Source: Marine Group II euryarchaeote MED-G33
GTDB taxonomy: Archaea; Thermoplasmatota; Poseidoniia; Poseidoniales; Thalassarchaeaceae
Reading direction: 5' to 3'
DNA: 34,400 nucleotides
Assembly (NCBI GenBank): GCA_949538655.1
Contig: CATISE010000078.1
Span: 1-34,400, forward strand
Shown here in pieces: positions 12,103 to 21,445 of the stretch (position 1 is its first letter; every line of letters starts with the position of its first letter). The position numbers and the translations under genes are program-made. The notes below the pieces were generated by a model. That model was not told where the DNA came from, did no database searches, and saw only the letters and a list, made by a program, of their open reading frames with translations.

Positions 12103-12127
12103 TGAGGACCCCCTATGGGGGTCCTCA
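12103..12127. repeat. Perfect 11-bp inverted repeat (3-nt spacer) upstream of gyrB
   Basis: TGAGGACCCCC-TAT-GGGGGTCCTCA, starting 28 nt upstream of the gyrB ATG. Confidence 0.9.
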
Positions 12128-12334
12128 TTGGATGTTCATAGGTTGTCTGTCGGGGTTATTGAATGATTCGCTAAAAAAGCCTGAAAAGCACCATTTTACG
12201 CACCCTTGGGAGAACCCAAAAATGTACACGTTCGGGCCATAAATAGGCGAAGAAACACGGTGTCAAAAATCACACAATCAGGTGCACGAATCTAGCGCAA
12301 TACGATTAAACAGGGAGTGCGGGTCCCCGGCTCG

Positions 12335-13132
12335 ATGACTGAGACCGAAATCTGCGTATCTTTGCGTGGCCACAGTGTGGGCGACATGATTCGTGATGCC
12401 AGCCGGGCGACAGCAGCTGGTGCGGATTTGGTCGAAGTTCGCTTCGATAATTTGTATGTCAATCGGATTGAAGTCGACCCCATCGTAACCAAGGGTTCAG
12501 ATGGTGAAGAAACCATCGAAAAGCAACCACCTATTATGGAAAATCGTCCCATTGAAGAAGTCGATGTGGAATCGTCGATTCAAACCCTTAAAGATGGCAT
12601 TCAGATTCCTGTGATTTTCACATGCCGATCTACTGGTGAAGGTGGCTACTTCCATGGTGAAGAAAAGACACGGATTTCGATTTTGAATACAGCGATTGAG
12701 AGTGGTGTGAGCTGGATTGATCTTGAGATTTCAATCGATACGAAATCTCGTAAGGCTCTGGTTGAGGCTTGTAGTGATTCGACATCGATTATCGCCTCTA
12801 ACCATTCTATGGCTGCCAATTCGTCTGAAGAAATTATTGATTTTGTCAAGGAAAATGCGGATGCTGGTTCAATCATTAAGTGCTGTTATCGGGGTGTTGA
12901 ACACGCGCACAGTTTGCATATCTTTGAGGCGGCATACAGCCTCTCTGGTGGCGATACACGCGTCGCTCTCATGGGTCTGGGGCCTGGTGGGGACTGGACT
13001 CGAATACACGCACCTCTCCTCAAACAAGCATTGGTTTACACCACGCTTGACAGGGATTATGCTTTGGTCAAGCGAGGCCAAGTCAATATCAACGACTTGC
13101 GAACGGCTTGGGGCGTCCTAGAATACGAGTGA
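12335..13132 (+). CDS. aroD: 3-dehydroquinate dehydratase, type I
   Basis: TETEICVSLRG..., PVIFTCRSTGEGGYF, ASNHSM (catalytic His), IIKCCYRG (Schiff-base Lys), ALMGLGPGGDWTRI. ATG at 12335 lies about 26 nt after TATA-like gattaaac. Confidence 0.92.
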   Translation: MTETEICVSLRGHSVGDMIRDASRATAAGADLVEVRFDNLYVNRIEVDPIVTKGSDGEETIEKQPPIMENRPIEEVDVESSIQTLKDGIQIPVIFTCRSTGEGGYFHGEEKTRISILNTAIESGVSWIDLEISIDTKSRKALVEACSDSTSIIASNHSMAANSSEEIIDFVKENADAGSIIKCCYRGVEHAHSLHIFEAAYSLSGGDTRVALMGLGPGGDWTRIHAPLLKQALVYTTLDRDYALVKRGQVNINDLRTAWGVLEYE

Positions 13133-14101
13133 TTACCCTTGAGGGGGTGCAGGTTGTACTGGGGTTGGGTTCTCCCTCTCAGGTGCTGTATCGAGGTGTG
13201 GCATCAAATCCCCACCTCCGGACTCGACTACATCCAATCCAGCCTTCATGTAACGATGGTGTACGAGGAACGGGGCTGCAAGAATCCCGATTAATCCCCC
13301 ACAACAGACCATGGACACAGTCCAGTTTGGAAGGGAGAATCTCTCTTCGACTTGTATGGTTAAATCAACACTAAAATTCGATTCTTGTGATTTGGAATCG
13401 TAATCTCGAATGTTGTCCCATGATTCAATCATCAGGAACATCGGGTCGGCACCTACTGCATCTGTCTCCCAAATCGAATAACTTCGCTCTTCATGATCTA
13501 GTGCAACGGCAAAATCGACTTGACTTAATTTCTCATAAGAATGGACGTCTCTGAATGGGTGCCAAAGTATTAGATTTTGCAGCCAGGGTGAAGAATGCGC
13601 AATATCATCCCGCATTCCACCCCATTCATTGTGCCTCGAATTATAATCCCATTCATACCGTTCATAATCATCTTCTTGCATCAAATATACATCTGCAATT
13701 GGATCTTGATCAAATTCTGTGAGTGGCTGTAGGTTAACTGAAACCGTGTATTTCCAGCCAGTTGTGAGGTGCATTCGTAAGCCCACCGCAGTATCGTTGT
13801 AGAGCACAAATGACGTACTGAATGTAGTGCGGAGGGGACATAAATCTTGGACCATGTATTCAGGTCCTGTATTGTCTCCAAAACCCCAGTCATCATCTTC
13901 ACCGTAATCGCCTACTGAGGTCATATTGAATTGTTCAATCGACCACTCGTCGATGGGCATTCCAACTTGGCAAGTAGGCGCTTGTTGAGCTGATGCCTCT
14001 GGTGCAATTTGAATTCCAGTTTCGTATGAAATTGCTGTGAGTAAAGGTAGGAGTAGCATTGCGACAGCAACGGTGGAACTAACCCGCCTAACACCCGTCA
14101 C
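13133..14101 (-). CDS. Secreted/membrane-anchored protein of unknown function
   Basis: N-terminal signal (VAVAMLLLPLLTAISYETG), C-terminal TM (WTVSMVCCGGLIGILAAPFLVHH) and Pro-rich tail; 4 nt downstream of the protease gene. Confidence 0.75.
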   Translation of the reverse strand: MTGVRRVSSTVAVAMLLLPLLTAISYETGIQIAPEASAQQAPTCQVGMPIDEWSIEQFNMTSVGDYGEDDDWGFGDNTGPEYMVQDLCPLRTTFSTSFVLYNDTAVGLRMHLTTGWKYTVSVNLQPLTEFDQDPIADVYLMQEDDYERYEWDYNSRHNEWGGMRDDIAHSSPWLQNLILWHPFRDVHSYEKLSQVDFAVALDHEERSYSIWETDAVGADPMFLMIESWDNIRDYDSKSQESNFSVDLTIQVEERFSLPNWTVSMVCCGGLIGILAAPFLVHHRYMKAGLDVVESGGGDLMPHLDTAPERENPTPVQPAPPQG

Positions 14102-14105
14102 AACA

Positions 14106-17100
14106 TCACCGCCGGCGCCTACTGGTCACAGGCCGCACATAACCTGAATCCTTGCTGCGCCGGTCATCCTTCGTCAAATGACCTGGTTTGGGTGGCGGGG
14201 CGTGTTGATCCATGCCCAAAATTCCACCTTCGGTGTGAACTTCTGTAACGTCGTAGGTGCTGGCTGCTTGCTCGGCTTCGACTTCAATTTCTTCAGGTTC
14301 TCGCATGACCAACCAACCGAGGGTAAGGACCAGTGCGATTAGAATGATGATGTACAAACTTCCAGAATCTGATGACGGCAGCAAATCTTTCCATGACAGA
14401 TCGCCCAATGCTTCGTCTTCTGAATCGGGATCTCGAACGATGAGGTCATAGGTTTCAATCACACAGACATCGGTATCGTCACAGACCTTCAATCGGATGA
14501 CATATTCACCCGATTCATTCCACTGTGCATCGTTTCCACGGCCTTCACGGACATTTGGATTCGTGACCCAATCGTCATTGAAATTACCGTTTTCATCCTC
14601 ATCAACACTGTCGTCAACATCCCACCAGTAGGTGAGGATACTGTTGAGTAGTGTATCTTGATCGTTATCAGAAATTCCATCATTGTCACTGTCGATCATC
14701 GCATCTTCGTCACGCCAAGCAAGCATTCCAGAATCCATATCCGAATCGATTGCATAGGCTTCGATGATGTTCAAATTTTCACTGTATGTGGTCCCATCAC
14801 CAATGACATGGTCGGAGAGGATGGATGGGGCGCTTGAGACCCAGATTCCAATCGTTGTTGAATTGCTATCTCCTGTGCCATAACCATCTCGAACGGTTAG
14901 GGTCACCGTGTAGTATCCCGGTTGCTCGAAAACATGCCATGCATCGTTTACATGCGATGGTGGGGATGCATCTCCCCAATTCCATGTGGTGTCGACAATA
15001 CCATTCCAGTCAGGAGCATTTTGGTCAGGGTTTAGCATTCCATCGTAGGCAACATCCATGTCTCTCGAACCGTCCGATGAGAATCGCAAAGCAGTCCCCG
15101 GTGCGACGAAAATATCACCTGAATCGGTAAACGTCCGTCGCCATGTGTAGACTGAAAAATCGGACCCGGGCACTGTGACAATCATCTCATTGAGCCAAGC
15201 CTCATGGACAGAAAGAACTGGCATTGGGAGTGGGTTTGCGATATGGATGGTGTAACTCTTTGGCAAGGAATCTAATCCTCTTTCATCGGTGACCACCAAT
15301 GTGACAGTGTAAACGCCAGGTTCAGTGAACACATGGTTGACCTGATTGTTGGGTGGAATCGCATCTTCAATCCCAGAAATGGTCCAGTTGTGAGTCATAT
15401 TCCCTGTGTTTCCATCCGGGTCAAATGATGAGGATAGGAACGAGTACATCGTGTTGGTCGTACCATCATTGGGGCGCGGGAAAATAGCCACAGGTCGTTG
15501 GTTCAACACCTCGACACGTAGCACGGTCCAACTCGTGTTTCCAGAATCATCTGTTGCGTAAATCGTGACATTCTTCCAGCCAGGGGTTTGCCAAGCAGGA
15601 GTGGGGTTGGCCTCCATAGTTTGGTTGTTCAAAAACGGTGAAGACATTGTGACAATACCACCATCAAAGTTGACGTGTTCATCGAACGACCATTGCGTGG
15701 TGACGATTGTTCCATCGTCGTCAGTAAATACGGTTGGCAGGTGTAGAGGTGTCAATGTCGATGTCTGCAAATCTTCGAACCAAACTTGCCGCGGGACTCG
15801 ATTCATCACCAAGATTGTGACAGACATGTTGGAAATGTGTGTTCCATCACCGACTTGGAGTGTCAAATTGTAAGGCGTTCCATTTGAAGAACCAACAGCC
15901 CATTCGTGAGATACTTCATAGAGACCTTGGCCACTGAGGATGGTTCCATCGCCAAAATTCCAAATAAAGTTCAATTGGTTCAGTGGTACATTGTCTTCAC
16001 TTCTCGCTGCAGAGAATTGCACTCTTTGGGATGTGAGGAGTGTGTAAGGGTCTGAAATTGAAGCTGGTGGCGAACCAACATCGATTCGAGGTGTTGGGGG
16101 TTCAGTGTCGTTGACACTGATTTGCCATGCCTGTATATCGCTAACACTACCGCCTTGATCGACAACGGTCAGTGTGACATTGTACATTCCGGGGTTTTGC
16201 CAAGAACGCATTGGGTCCTTCAAGCCAGAACCAGACAACCCATCGCCGAAATTCCAGTTGTAACCAACCGGGGTTTCGTTGTGTGAAAATGACTCATTGG
16301 TTAGCCCCAATCCCCAGAGATCGTAGCCCGCTCCGAAGAACTGTAAGGGCATCCAGGTCTGAGTTGCATTGGCAGCAGCACCACCTACGGCCACAGGTGC
16401 CATATTTTCCAAAGTTAGGGGTAGAGTGAGTGCTTCATCGACAATTTCACCGATTTGGTTTCGCATTGTGAAATGTAGTGTCCAATCACCATCCCATGGT
16501 GGTGTATACCAGATTGTTCGGTTGGTGAAACCGATCGGGATGGTATTGCCTGCCTCAAGTGAGAATTCAAGGGCGTCATGGAGGGTATTGTTTTCGTATG
16601 CCTTGACCTCAATGTCTAGAACTTCGTAAAACGCTGATGAGGTTACGTCAACAGTTGCTTCGACTGTATCGATTCCACCGTCTTCATCACGATCTGCTGT
16701 AATTTCCTGTGTAACGGTGATTTCAGCAGGCTGACTGATGATTCCAGCAGTTACATCGAAGGTGGCGATAGGGTATTCGCTCCCACCGGGGAATGCACAA
16801 TTTGGACTGGTGTAATCACAATCATCCACGCCACTTTCGTACCAAACGATGAGGTAAACATCATCGGTGACATTTCCAAAGCTGGGAATCAATGCTGTTC
16901 CGATTCCTGTAAATTCATCAAATCGCAATTGGTCCATCGACCAAGTCCCAGTTACTGCATCATGGGTCATCACCGTGGCTGCAAAACCCAACTCACTGGG
17001 CTGAATCATGATGTTCAAAGGTGCCCCCGTTCCATCCAAAAATCTGAATGCATGCACGCCCCAACCTTCGATATCCTGTGTTCCACTTTGCCACATTCCA

Positions 17101-18266
17101 CCCCAATTGAGATTGGAACCTGAGAGTTGAATCCTACAAAATTGGTTGGCACCACAGGTTTCGTACATATCGATATTATCGAGCCCAAATTCTGCTTGAG
17201 ACGCGTGGTCAAGGGTTACGGATGCGGTAAAGTTGGCATAAATGTCACTCATTGTGGTCCCAATTGGCGTTCCTGTCGGTCCGAGTGTTTGAGCCAAATC
17301 GATGATTCCTTGGCCACCTGTTAGGGTGTCAGCGACCAATTGTCGAATGGCTGATCCACCACCCAGGTTGTCTGCAAGGAAGAGCATGAACATGAATCCG
17401 CCACCGTAATCTCCGAGACGCTGGTTCCACCATCGGACGGATGCGCTGGCATTCTGTGTCCAAGCATTGGCGTGCCCGATGACCGCATTGGATGCTCCAA
17501 AGCAGAGGAAAGCGGCCATGTCTGCATTTCCTTCATCAATCCAGATGTATTCAAATGGGTCTCGAGCATTGTGGAGGAGGTGCTGGAATTCGTGAGAAAG
17601 AATGGTATTTCTCCATGACAAATCATCGATGTCAACGTACATCACTTCACGAGTTGATGACATGCTGGGCATGAAATAACCACCAATGTTTGCGCCCCCA
17701 TCAATGGCATAGATGACAATCTCAATCTGACAATTGTTATCGACGTCAGGAGCGTTTCCGAAGTAGTTTGTATTGGTGGGGAAAATTGTGGTTTCCCAAG
17801 TTGAGCCAATATTGTTCAGGGTAGTCGATGAAACCGATTGACCATTCTCGATTAGAATCACAGAATTGGCCGTTACATGCATTGCAGAAACCTGAATTTG
17901 GCCACCGGTGGTCTGCACCGTCCCGGTTTGTCCTGTCGTCCAAGCATTCTCACAGGCTCTCGCTGCGGTTCGTGCGCTGGTAGTCGTTTCTTCAAACGGT
18001 GAAACAAGTCCTGGGTATCCTTCATCCACCCATTGTTGCTTGAGATGGCGGGTGGCACTGAAGATGAGTTCGTCTTCTCCACCAGCGAAAAGATAGGGTT
18101 TGCCATTGGTCGTCGGATCGAATTCATCAAGGGTGTAGAACAACCCTGCATTCATGTTTGAATCTTGTTCAGAATCGCCTTCATCAGCCGTAGCCAGGGG
18201 CACCCAAGATGCCAGAATCATCAGAGAAACCAAGAACAGACTTTGAGAGCGGTTGTTTGTCGACAT
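14106..18266 (-). CDS. Membrane-anchored HEXXH metallopeptidase with PKD-like repeats
   Basis: ILSHEFQHLLHNARDPFEYIWIDEGNADMAAF (HEXXH with downstream DEG), repeated WNFGDG/WNWGD PKD motifs, Asp-rich DSDNDGISDNDQD, C-terminal TM. ATG at 18266 (MSTNNRSQS plus signal peptide) preceded by SD-like GAGGTGA is preferred over ORF start 18341. Confidence 0.85.
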   Translation of the reverse strand: MSTNNRSQSLFLVSLMILASWVPLATADEGDSEQDSNMNAGLFYTLDEFDPTTNGKPYLFAGGEDELIFSATRHLKQQWVDEGYPGLVSPFEETTTSARTAARACENAWTTGQTGTVQTTGGQIQVSAMHVTANSVILIENGQSVSSTTLNNIGSTWETTIFPTNTNYFGNAPDVDNNCQIEIVIYAIDGGANIGGYFMPSMSSTREVMYVDIDDLSWRNTILSHEFQHLLHNARDPFEYIWIDEGNADMAAFLCFGASNAVIGHANAWTQNASASVRWWNQRLGDYGGGFMFMLFLADNLGGGSAIRQLVADTLTGGQGIIDLAQTLGPTGTPIGTTMSDIYANFTASVTLDHASQAEFGLDNIDMYETCGANQFCRIQLSGSNLNWGGMWQSGTQDIEGWGVHAFRFLDGTGAPLNIMIQPSELGFAATVMTHDAVTGTWSMDQLRFDEFTGIGTALIPSFGNVTDDVYLIVWYESGVDDCDYTSPNCAFPGGSEYPIATFDVTAGIISQPAEITVTQEITADRDEDGGIDTVEATVDVTSSAFYEVLDIEVKAYENNTLHDALEFSLEAGNTIPIGFTNRTIWYTPPWDGDWTLHFTMRNQIGEIVDEALTLPLTLENMAPVAVGGAAANATQTWMPLQFFGAGYDLWGLGLTNESFSHNETPVGYNWNFGDGLSGSGLKDPMRSWQNPGMYNVTLTVVDQGGSVSDIQAWQISVNDTEPPTPRIDVGSPPASISDPYTLLTSQRVQFSAARSEDNVPLNQLNFIWNFGDGTILSGQGLYEVSHEWAVGSSNGTPYNLTLQVGDGTHISNMSVTILVMNRVPRQVWFEDLQTSTLTPLHLPTVFTDDDGTIVTTQWSFDEHVNFDGGIVTMSSPFLNNQTMEANPTPAWQTPGWKNVTIYATDDSGNTSWTVLRVEVLNQRPVAIFPRPNDGTTNTMYSFLSSSFDPDGNTGNMTHNWTISGIEDAIPPNNQVNHVFTEPGVYTVTLVVTDERGLDSLPKSYTIHIANPLPMPVLSVHEAWLNEMIVTVPGSDFSVYTWRRTFTDSGDIFVAPGTALRFSSDGSRDMDVAYDGMLNPDQNAPDWNGIVDTTWNWGDASPPSHVNDAWHVFEQPGYYTVTLTVRDGYGTGDSNSTTIGIWVSSAPSILSDHVIGDGTTYSENLNIIEAYAIDSDMDSGMLAWRDEDAMIDSDNDGISDNDQDTLLNSILTYWWDVDDSVDEDENGNFNDDWVTNPNVREGRGNDAQWNESGEYVIRLKVCDDTDVCVIETYDLIVRDPDSEDEALGDLSWKDLLPSSDSGSLYIIILIALVLTLGWLVMREPEEIEVEAEQAASTYDVTEVHTEGGILGMDQHAPPPKPGHLTKDDRRSKDSGYVRPVTSRRRR

Positions 18267-18280
18267 TAAGTCACCTCGCA

Positions 18281-18297
18281 GGAACACTACGTGTTCC
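18281..18297. repeat. Perfect 7-bp inverted repeat (3-nt spacer) upstream of the protease gene
   Basis: GGAACAC-TAC-GTGTTCC in the divergent intergenic region. Confidence 0.85.
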
Positions 18298-18319
18298 GCG
18301 TTGACTTGAACCGAGCAGG

Positions 18320-18327
18320 TATTTAAC
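18320..18327. promoter_or_regulatory. Putative TATA element usable in both directions
   Basis: tatttaac (+) / gttaaata (-), about 27 nt from the ATG at 18351 and about 26 nt before the inverted repeat on the minus strand. Confidence 0.45.
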
Positions 18328-18350
18328 ACAAGGTGGAGCATTGTTCATAC

Positions 18351-19319
18351 ATGCTCGGGGGGCGAGGTGTACTGGCGGTCTTATTCACCACCATTTTTTT
18401 ACTCTCAACAGCCCCAATTATTGGCGCGCAGGAAGACGAACCGGCCTATGTTCGGGCCGAATCTTATTTGGTGGTTGTTCACGACAATGTTACGCATGAT
18501 TCCGGCGCCTATACCCAAGGTCTGGAGTTTTATCAAGGACGTTTGTTTGAATCCACGGGCAAGTATGGGGAATCAACACTTCGGGAAGTGAACCTTTCAA
18601 CAGGTGAAGTCATTCGTTCACTCAATCTATCTGGAGACGAATTCGGAGAAGGGATGACATTCGTTGGGGATGAGATTGTTCAACTGACTTGGAAGAATGG
18701 AACTGCATATCGCTACGACATGGATACGTTTGAGATCATTGCGAATTATTCCTATGCCGGTGAAGGCTGGGGGTTGGCCTATGATGGGCAGCACCTCATC
18801 ATGTCAGATGGTTCCGATGTGTTACAATTTCGAAACGCTTCTACATTTGAACTAGTGTCGACCCTAAATGTGACATTGAACAATCAATCTCTTAACCGTA
18901 TTAATGAACTTGAGATGGTCGGAGATCTATTGATGGCAAATATTTACCAAACCGATGAGATTGTCGCAATCGATCTGGTTTCCGGTGTGGTCGTCGAGCA
19001 TATCGATGCGAGTAATCTGAATTCCTCTGGTGGGGAGGTGCTGAATGGAATCGCCTTCGATTCGACAACACAATCCTTGTGGGTCACAGGGAAATATTGG
19101 CCGAAAATGTACAATATTACATTCACCGTTCCAGAACCAGAAATTCAGGATCCACCAGGTTCTGAAATCATCGAAGAGGAAATCATCACCTCAACGACTG
19201 TCAATTCAATATTTTCCGAGGCGATTCTATTCTCTCTGTTAACCCTCACAGTGATTCTATGGGCCATGAACTTGAAGGACGGCGGACCCAACCCACCGGA
19301 TAGGGGGCCTTCTGAGTGA
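18351..19319 (+). CDS. Glutaminyl-peptide cyclotransferase (glutamine cyclotransferase family), membrane-anchored
   Basis: HDSGAYTQGLEFYQGRLFESTGKYGESTLREVNLSTGEV, LTWKNGTAYRYD, GEGWGLAYDGQHLIMSDGS, RINELEMVGDLLMANIYQTDEIVAID, LNGIAFDSTTQSLWVTGKYWPKMY; signal peptide and C-terminal TM. Confidence 0.9.
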   Translation: MLGGRGVLAVLFTTIFLLSTAPIIGAQEDEPAYVRAESYLVVVHDNVTHDSGAYTQGLEFYQGRLFESTGKYGESTLREVNLSTGEVIRSLNLSGDEFGEGMTFVGDEIVQLTWKNGTAYRYDMDTFEIIANYSYAGEGWGLAYDGQHLIMSDGSDVLQFRNASTFELVSTLNVTLNNQSLNRINELEMVGDLLMANIYQTDEIVAIDLVSGVVVEHIDASNLNSSGGEVLNGIAFDSTTQSLWVTGKYWPKMYNITFTVPEPEIQDPPGSEIIEEEIITSTTVNSIFSEAILFSLLTLTVILWAMNLKDGGPNPPDRGPSE

Positions 19320-20095
19320 GTGATGATGAAGACCTGGTTGTTCAGTTAAATCTCGATGAAGAAGTCGAAGCCGCCGCCCGCCTTGGTTCCCAAGAAGAGG
19401 CGCTTGAATGGTCTAGCAATGTAGCGGTTACTTTGATTGTTGTTGGTTCGTTGATGGGCCTTTGGTTCGGAGCGTTACTGTTTGCTGCGGATCCTCAAGA
19501 TGTGCTTGAAAACCCCCTATTTATCGATAATAATACTGCAACCGTAAGTGGTCAAATTTTGTCTGCAGTGGATCAGGGGAACCTTACTGGTGGAGATCCC
19601 ATTGAAGGCATTCAAGTGATCTTGTTGGATATCGAGGACAAGCCCACCCCCCACAGTGCCTATACCAATCGAGATGGGCGTTTTTCAATGACTGATGTTC
19701 CCAAAGAACAATCATTCATTCTCAAAGTTGCTCATTCTGGAAACCAAACCCTCCGAATCACATTCAACCCAGGTGACCAAGCAGATTTGTCATTGACCAT
19801 GACTCCTGGTGAAGGGGTTATCGAAGAGGATTTGCGACGCGACTCTCATCTCGAAGGGGCTGTATTACTCGCATCTGTAGTCGCATCACTGACGGTCATT
19901 TCAGCATTATTTGGCCTCGTTGGTGCGACTGAAGCCAGACGGGGCAAGCGTTACCGCAGAACTCAGTACCTTTGTGGACTTGCTCTATTTAGTCGGGGTG
20001 GTATTTTCATTGGACCCATGCTAATTTTGGCAGGGATGGGGATGCTTTCAGCGACAAAGCACCAGTTCGACGATATCGAAGAAGCCGAGGATTGA
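19316..20095 (+). CDS. Membrane protein with carboxypeptidase-regulatory-like Ig domain
   Basis: GTG start overlaps the preceding stop by 4 nt. TM, then ATVSGQILSA...PIEGIQVILLD...TNRDGRFSMTDVPKEQSFILKVAHSG, then two TM segments. Confidence 0.75.
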   Translation: MSDDEDLVVQLNLDEEVEAAARLGSQEEALEWSSNVAVTLIVVGSLMGLWFGALLFAADPQDVLENPLFIDNNTATVSGQILSAVDQGNLTGGDPIEGIQVILLDIEDKPTPHSAYTNRDGRFSMTDVPKEQSFILKVAHSGNQTLRITFNPGDQADLSLTMTPGEGVIEEDLRRDSHLEGAVLLASVVASLTVISALFGLVGATEARRGKRYRRTQYLCGLALFSRGGIFIGPMLILAGMGMLSATKHQFDDIEEAED

Positions 20096-20104
20096 GGTGC
20101 GAAA

Positions 20105-21445
20105 ATGTACCTGATTACCGTTGAGGGTGGGGATGGTTCGGGCAAAGGTCTGGCCACAAAAATGATTGCTGAAATTTTACAGCAAGAATTCACATTTTCT
20201 GGTGTGGACGTTACCGCTGAACCACGTCGAGATGCCGAACTGGGGTTGCTGGCGGTTGAAGCAGTCCGCACAGGTGATGCAGGACCGACCAGAGAGGCCG
20301 TATATTTCGCAGCAGATCGTATGGACCACTCGCATACTTGGATTCGTCCAAGATTGGGGCAGGGTCGTGTGATTGTCAGTGAGCGAAATATCCACTCTTC
20401 TTTGGTCTACCAAGGGGTGGTAGGAGATCTCGGAATCGAGGAAGTCGCCCGCATGAACGCAGCTGCGATGATTCCAGATCTCTGCATCTGGGTCGATTGT
20501 GATCCAGGAGCAGCATTGCGTAGAATTGAACAAGATACACTTCGAATCACACTCGACAAGTCAGAATATTTTGAAACTGATGAGTATCAGAAAAAAATTC
20601 GTCAAGGGTACCATGATTTACTCGGTGGAACTGTTCCAATGCCCTCTCCATTCAACCGGGGGCGCGTAGTAGGGCCCATTGTCAATGATAGCACAAAGGG
20701 GGAGTTGCGGAAGAAATTGCAACTTGAAATCCGGCGATTTCTGCATGAACGTCCAAAGCCACTGAATGTTTCGACCGAAGAAGTCGACCTTCACATGCTG
20801 GGTCGGGCTTTGGTTTCTCAGCGAGGACAAACAACCCTGGATGTAGTCGAATCACGGCCTCCTCGTAGCAATTTGGATTGGCTAGATTCACGCAAACCTT
20901 GGGAAATTGTTCGCGACTCTACGAAGATCTATGTCGATGCCATTCAGGCGTCGGACACACCCTCACGTCTCGATGCACCTGCGGATCCTCTTAGCCATCC
21001 AGTGCTAGCCATCGTCGGGACTCTTTCTTTGCTCCCGAGCGTTGAGATTCATGAGTTGAGGACGTGGCTAGGCCCGGTCCGGATGGTAACGGAGAGGCAC
21101 ACACGTAGGATGGTGAAAATATTCCATGAACAATCTGGCTGGGTTAGGGTCTATCGCTCGCTGGTCGGTGGCGATGCTTCACGCTCTGAATTGCGTTCTG
21201 ACTGGCAGGCTTTCGGTCGAATTGGAATTGCACTGTGGCCACTCAAAGAAGCCCTTTCTGAATGGCGCAAGACACATCCAGGATCATCTTGGAAACATGC
21301 ACTCAGTGCATCATTGTCATCTGAACCAAACGCTGCACAATCATGCCTTTCTCGATTGGCCTTGCTGGGTTCTGGTAAGGCAGAAGTTCCACCCCCAAGC
21401 AACCGTGAAGAACTCATCACTTGGTGGCAAAATGGTGCTGTTTGA
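20105..21445 (+). CDS. Thymidylate-kinase-like protein with about 220-aa C-terminal extension
   Basis: MYLITVEGGDGSGKGLATKMIAEIL, ...EPRRDAELG, VYFAADRMDHSHTWIRPRLGQGRVIVSERNIHSSLVYQG, PDLCIWVDCDPGAALRRIE; SD-like GAGGTG upstream. The C-terminal part was not recognised. Confidence 0.8.
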   Translation: MYLITVEGGDGSGKGLATKMIAEILQQEFTFSGVDVTAEPRRDAELGLLAVEAVRTGDAGPTREAVYFAADRMDHSHTWIRPRLGQGRVIVSERNIHSSLVYQGVVGDLGIEEVARMNAAAMIPDLCIWVDCDPGAALRRIEQDTLRITLDKSEYFETDEYQKKIRQGYHDLLGGTVPMPSPFNRGRVVGPIVNDSTKGELRKKLQLEIRRFLHERPKPLNVSTEEVDLHMLGRALVSQRGQTTLDVVESRPPRSNLDWLDSRKPWEIVRDSTKIYVDAIQASDTPSRLDAPADPLSHPVLAIVGTLSLLPSVEIHELRTWLGPVRMVTERHTRRMVKIFHEQSGWVRVYRSLVGGDASRSELRSDWQAFGRIGIALWPLKEALSEWRKTHPGSSWKHALSASLSSEPNAAQSCLSRLALLGSGKAEVPPPSNREELITWWQNGAV

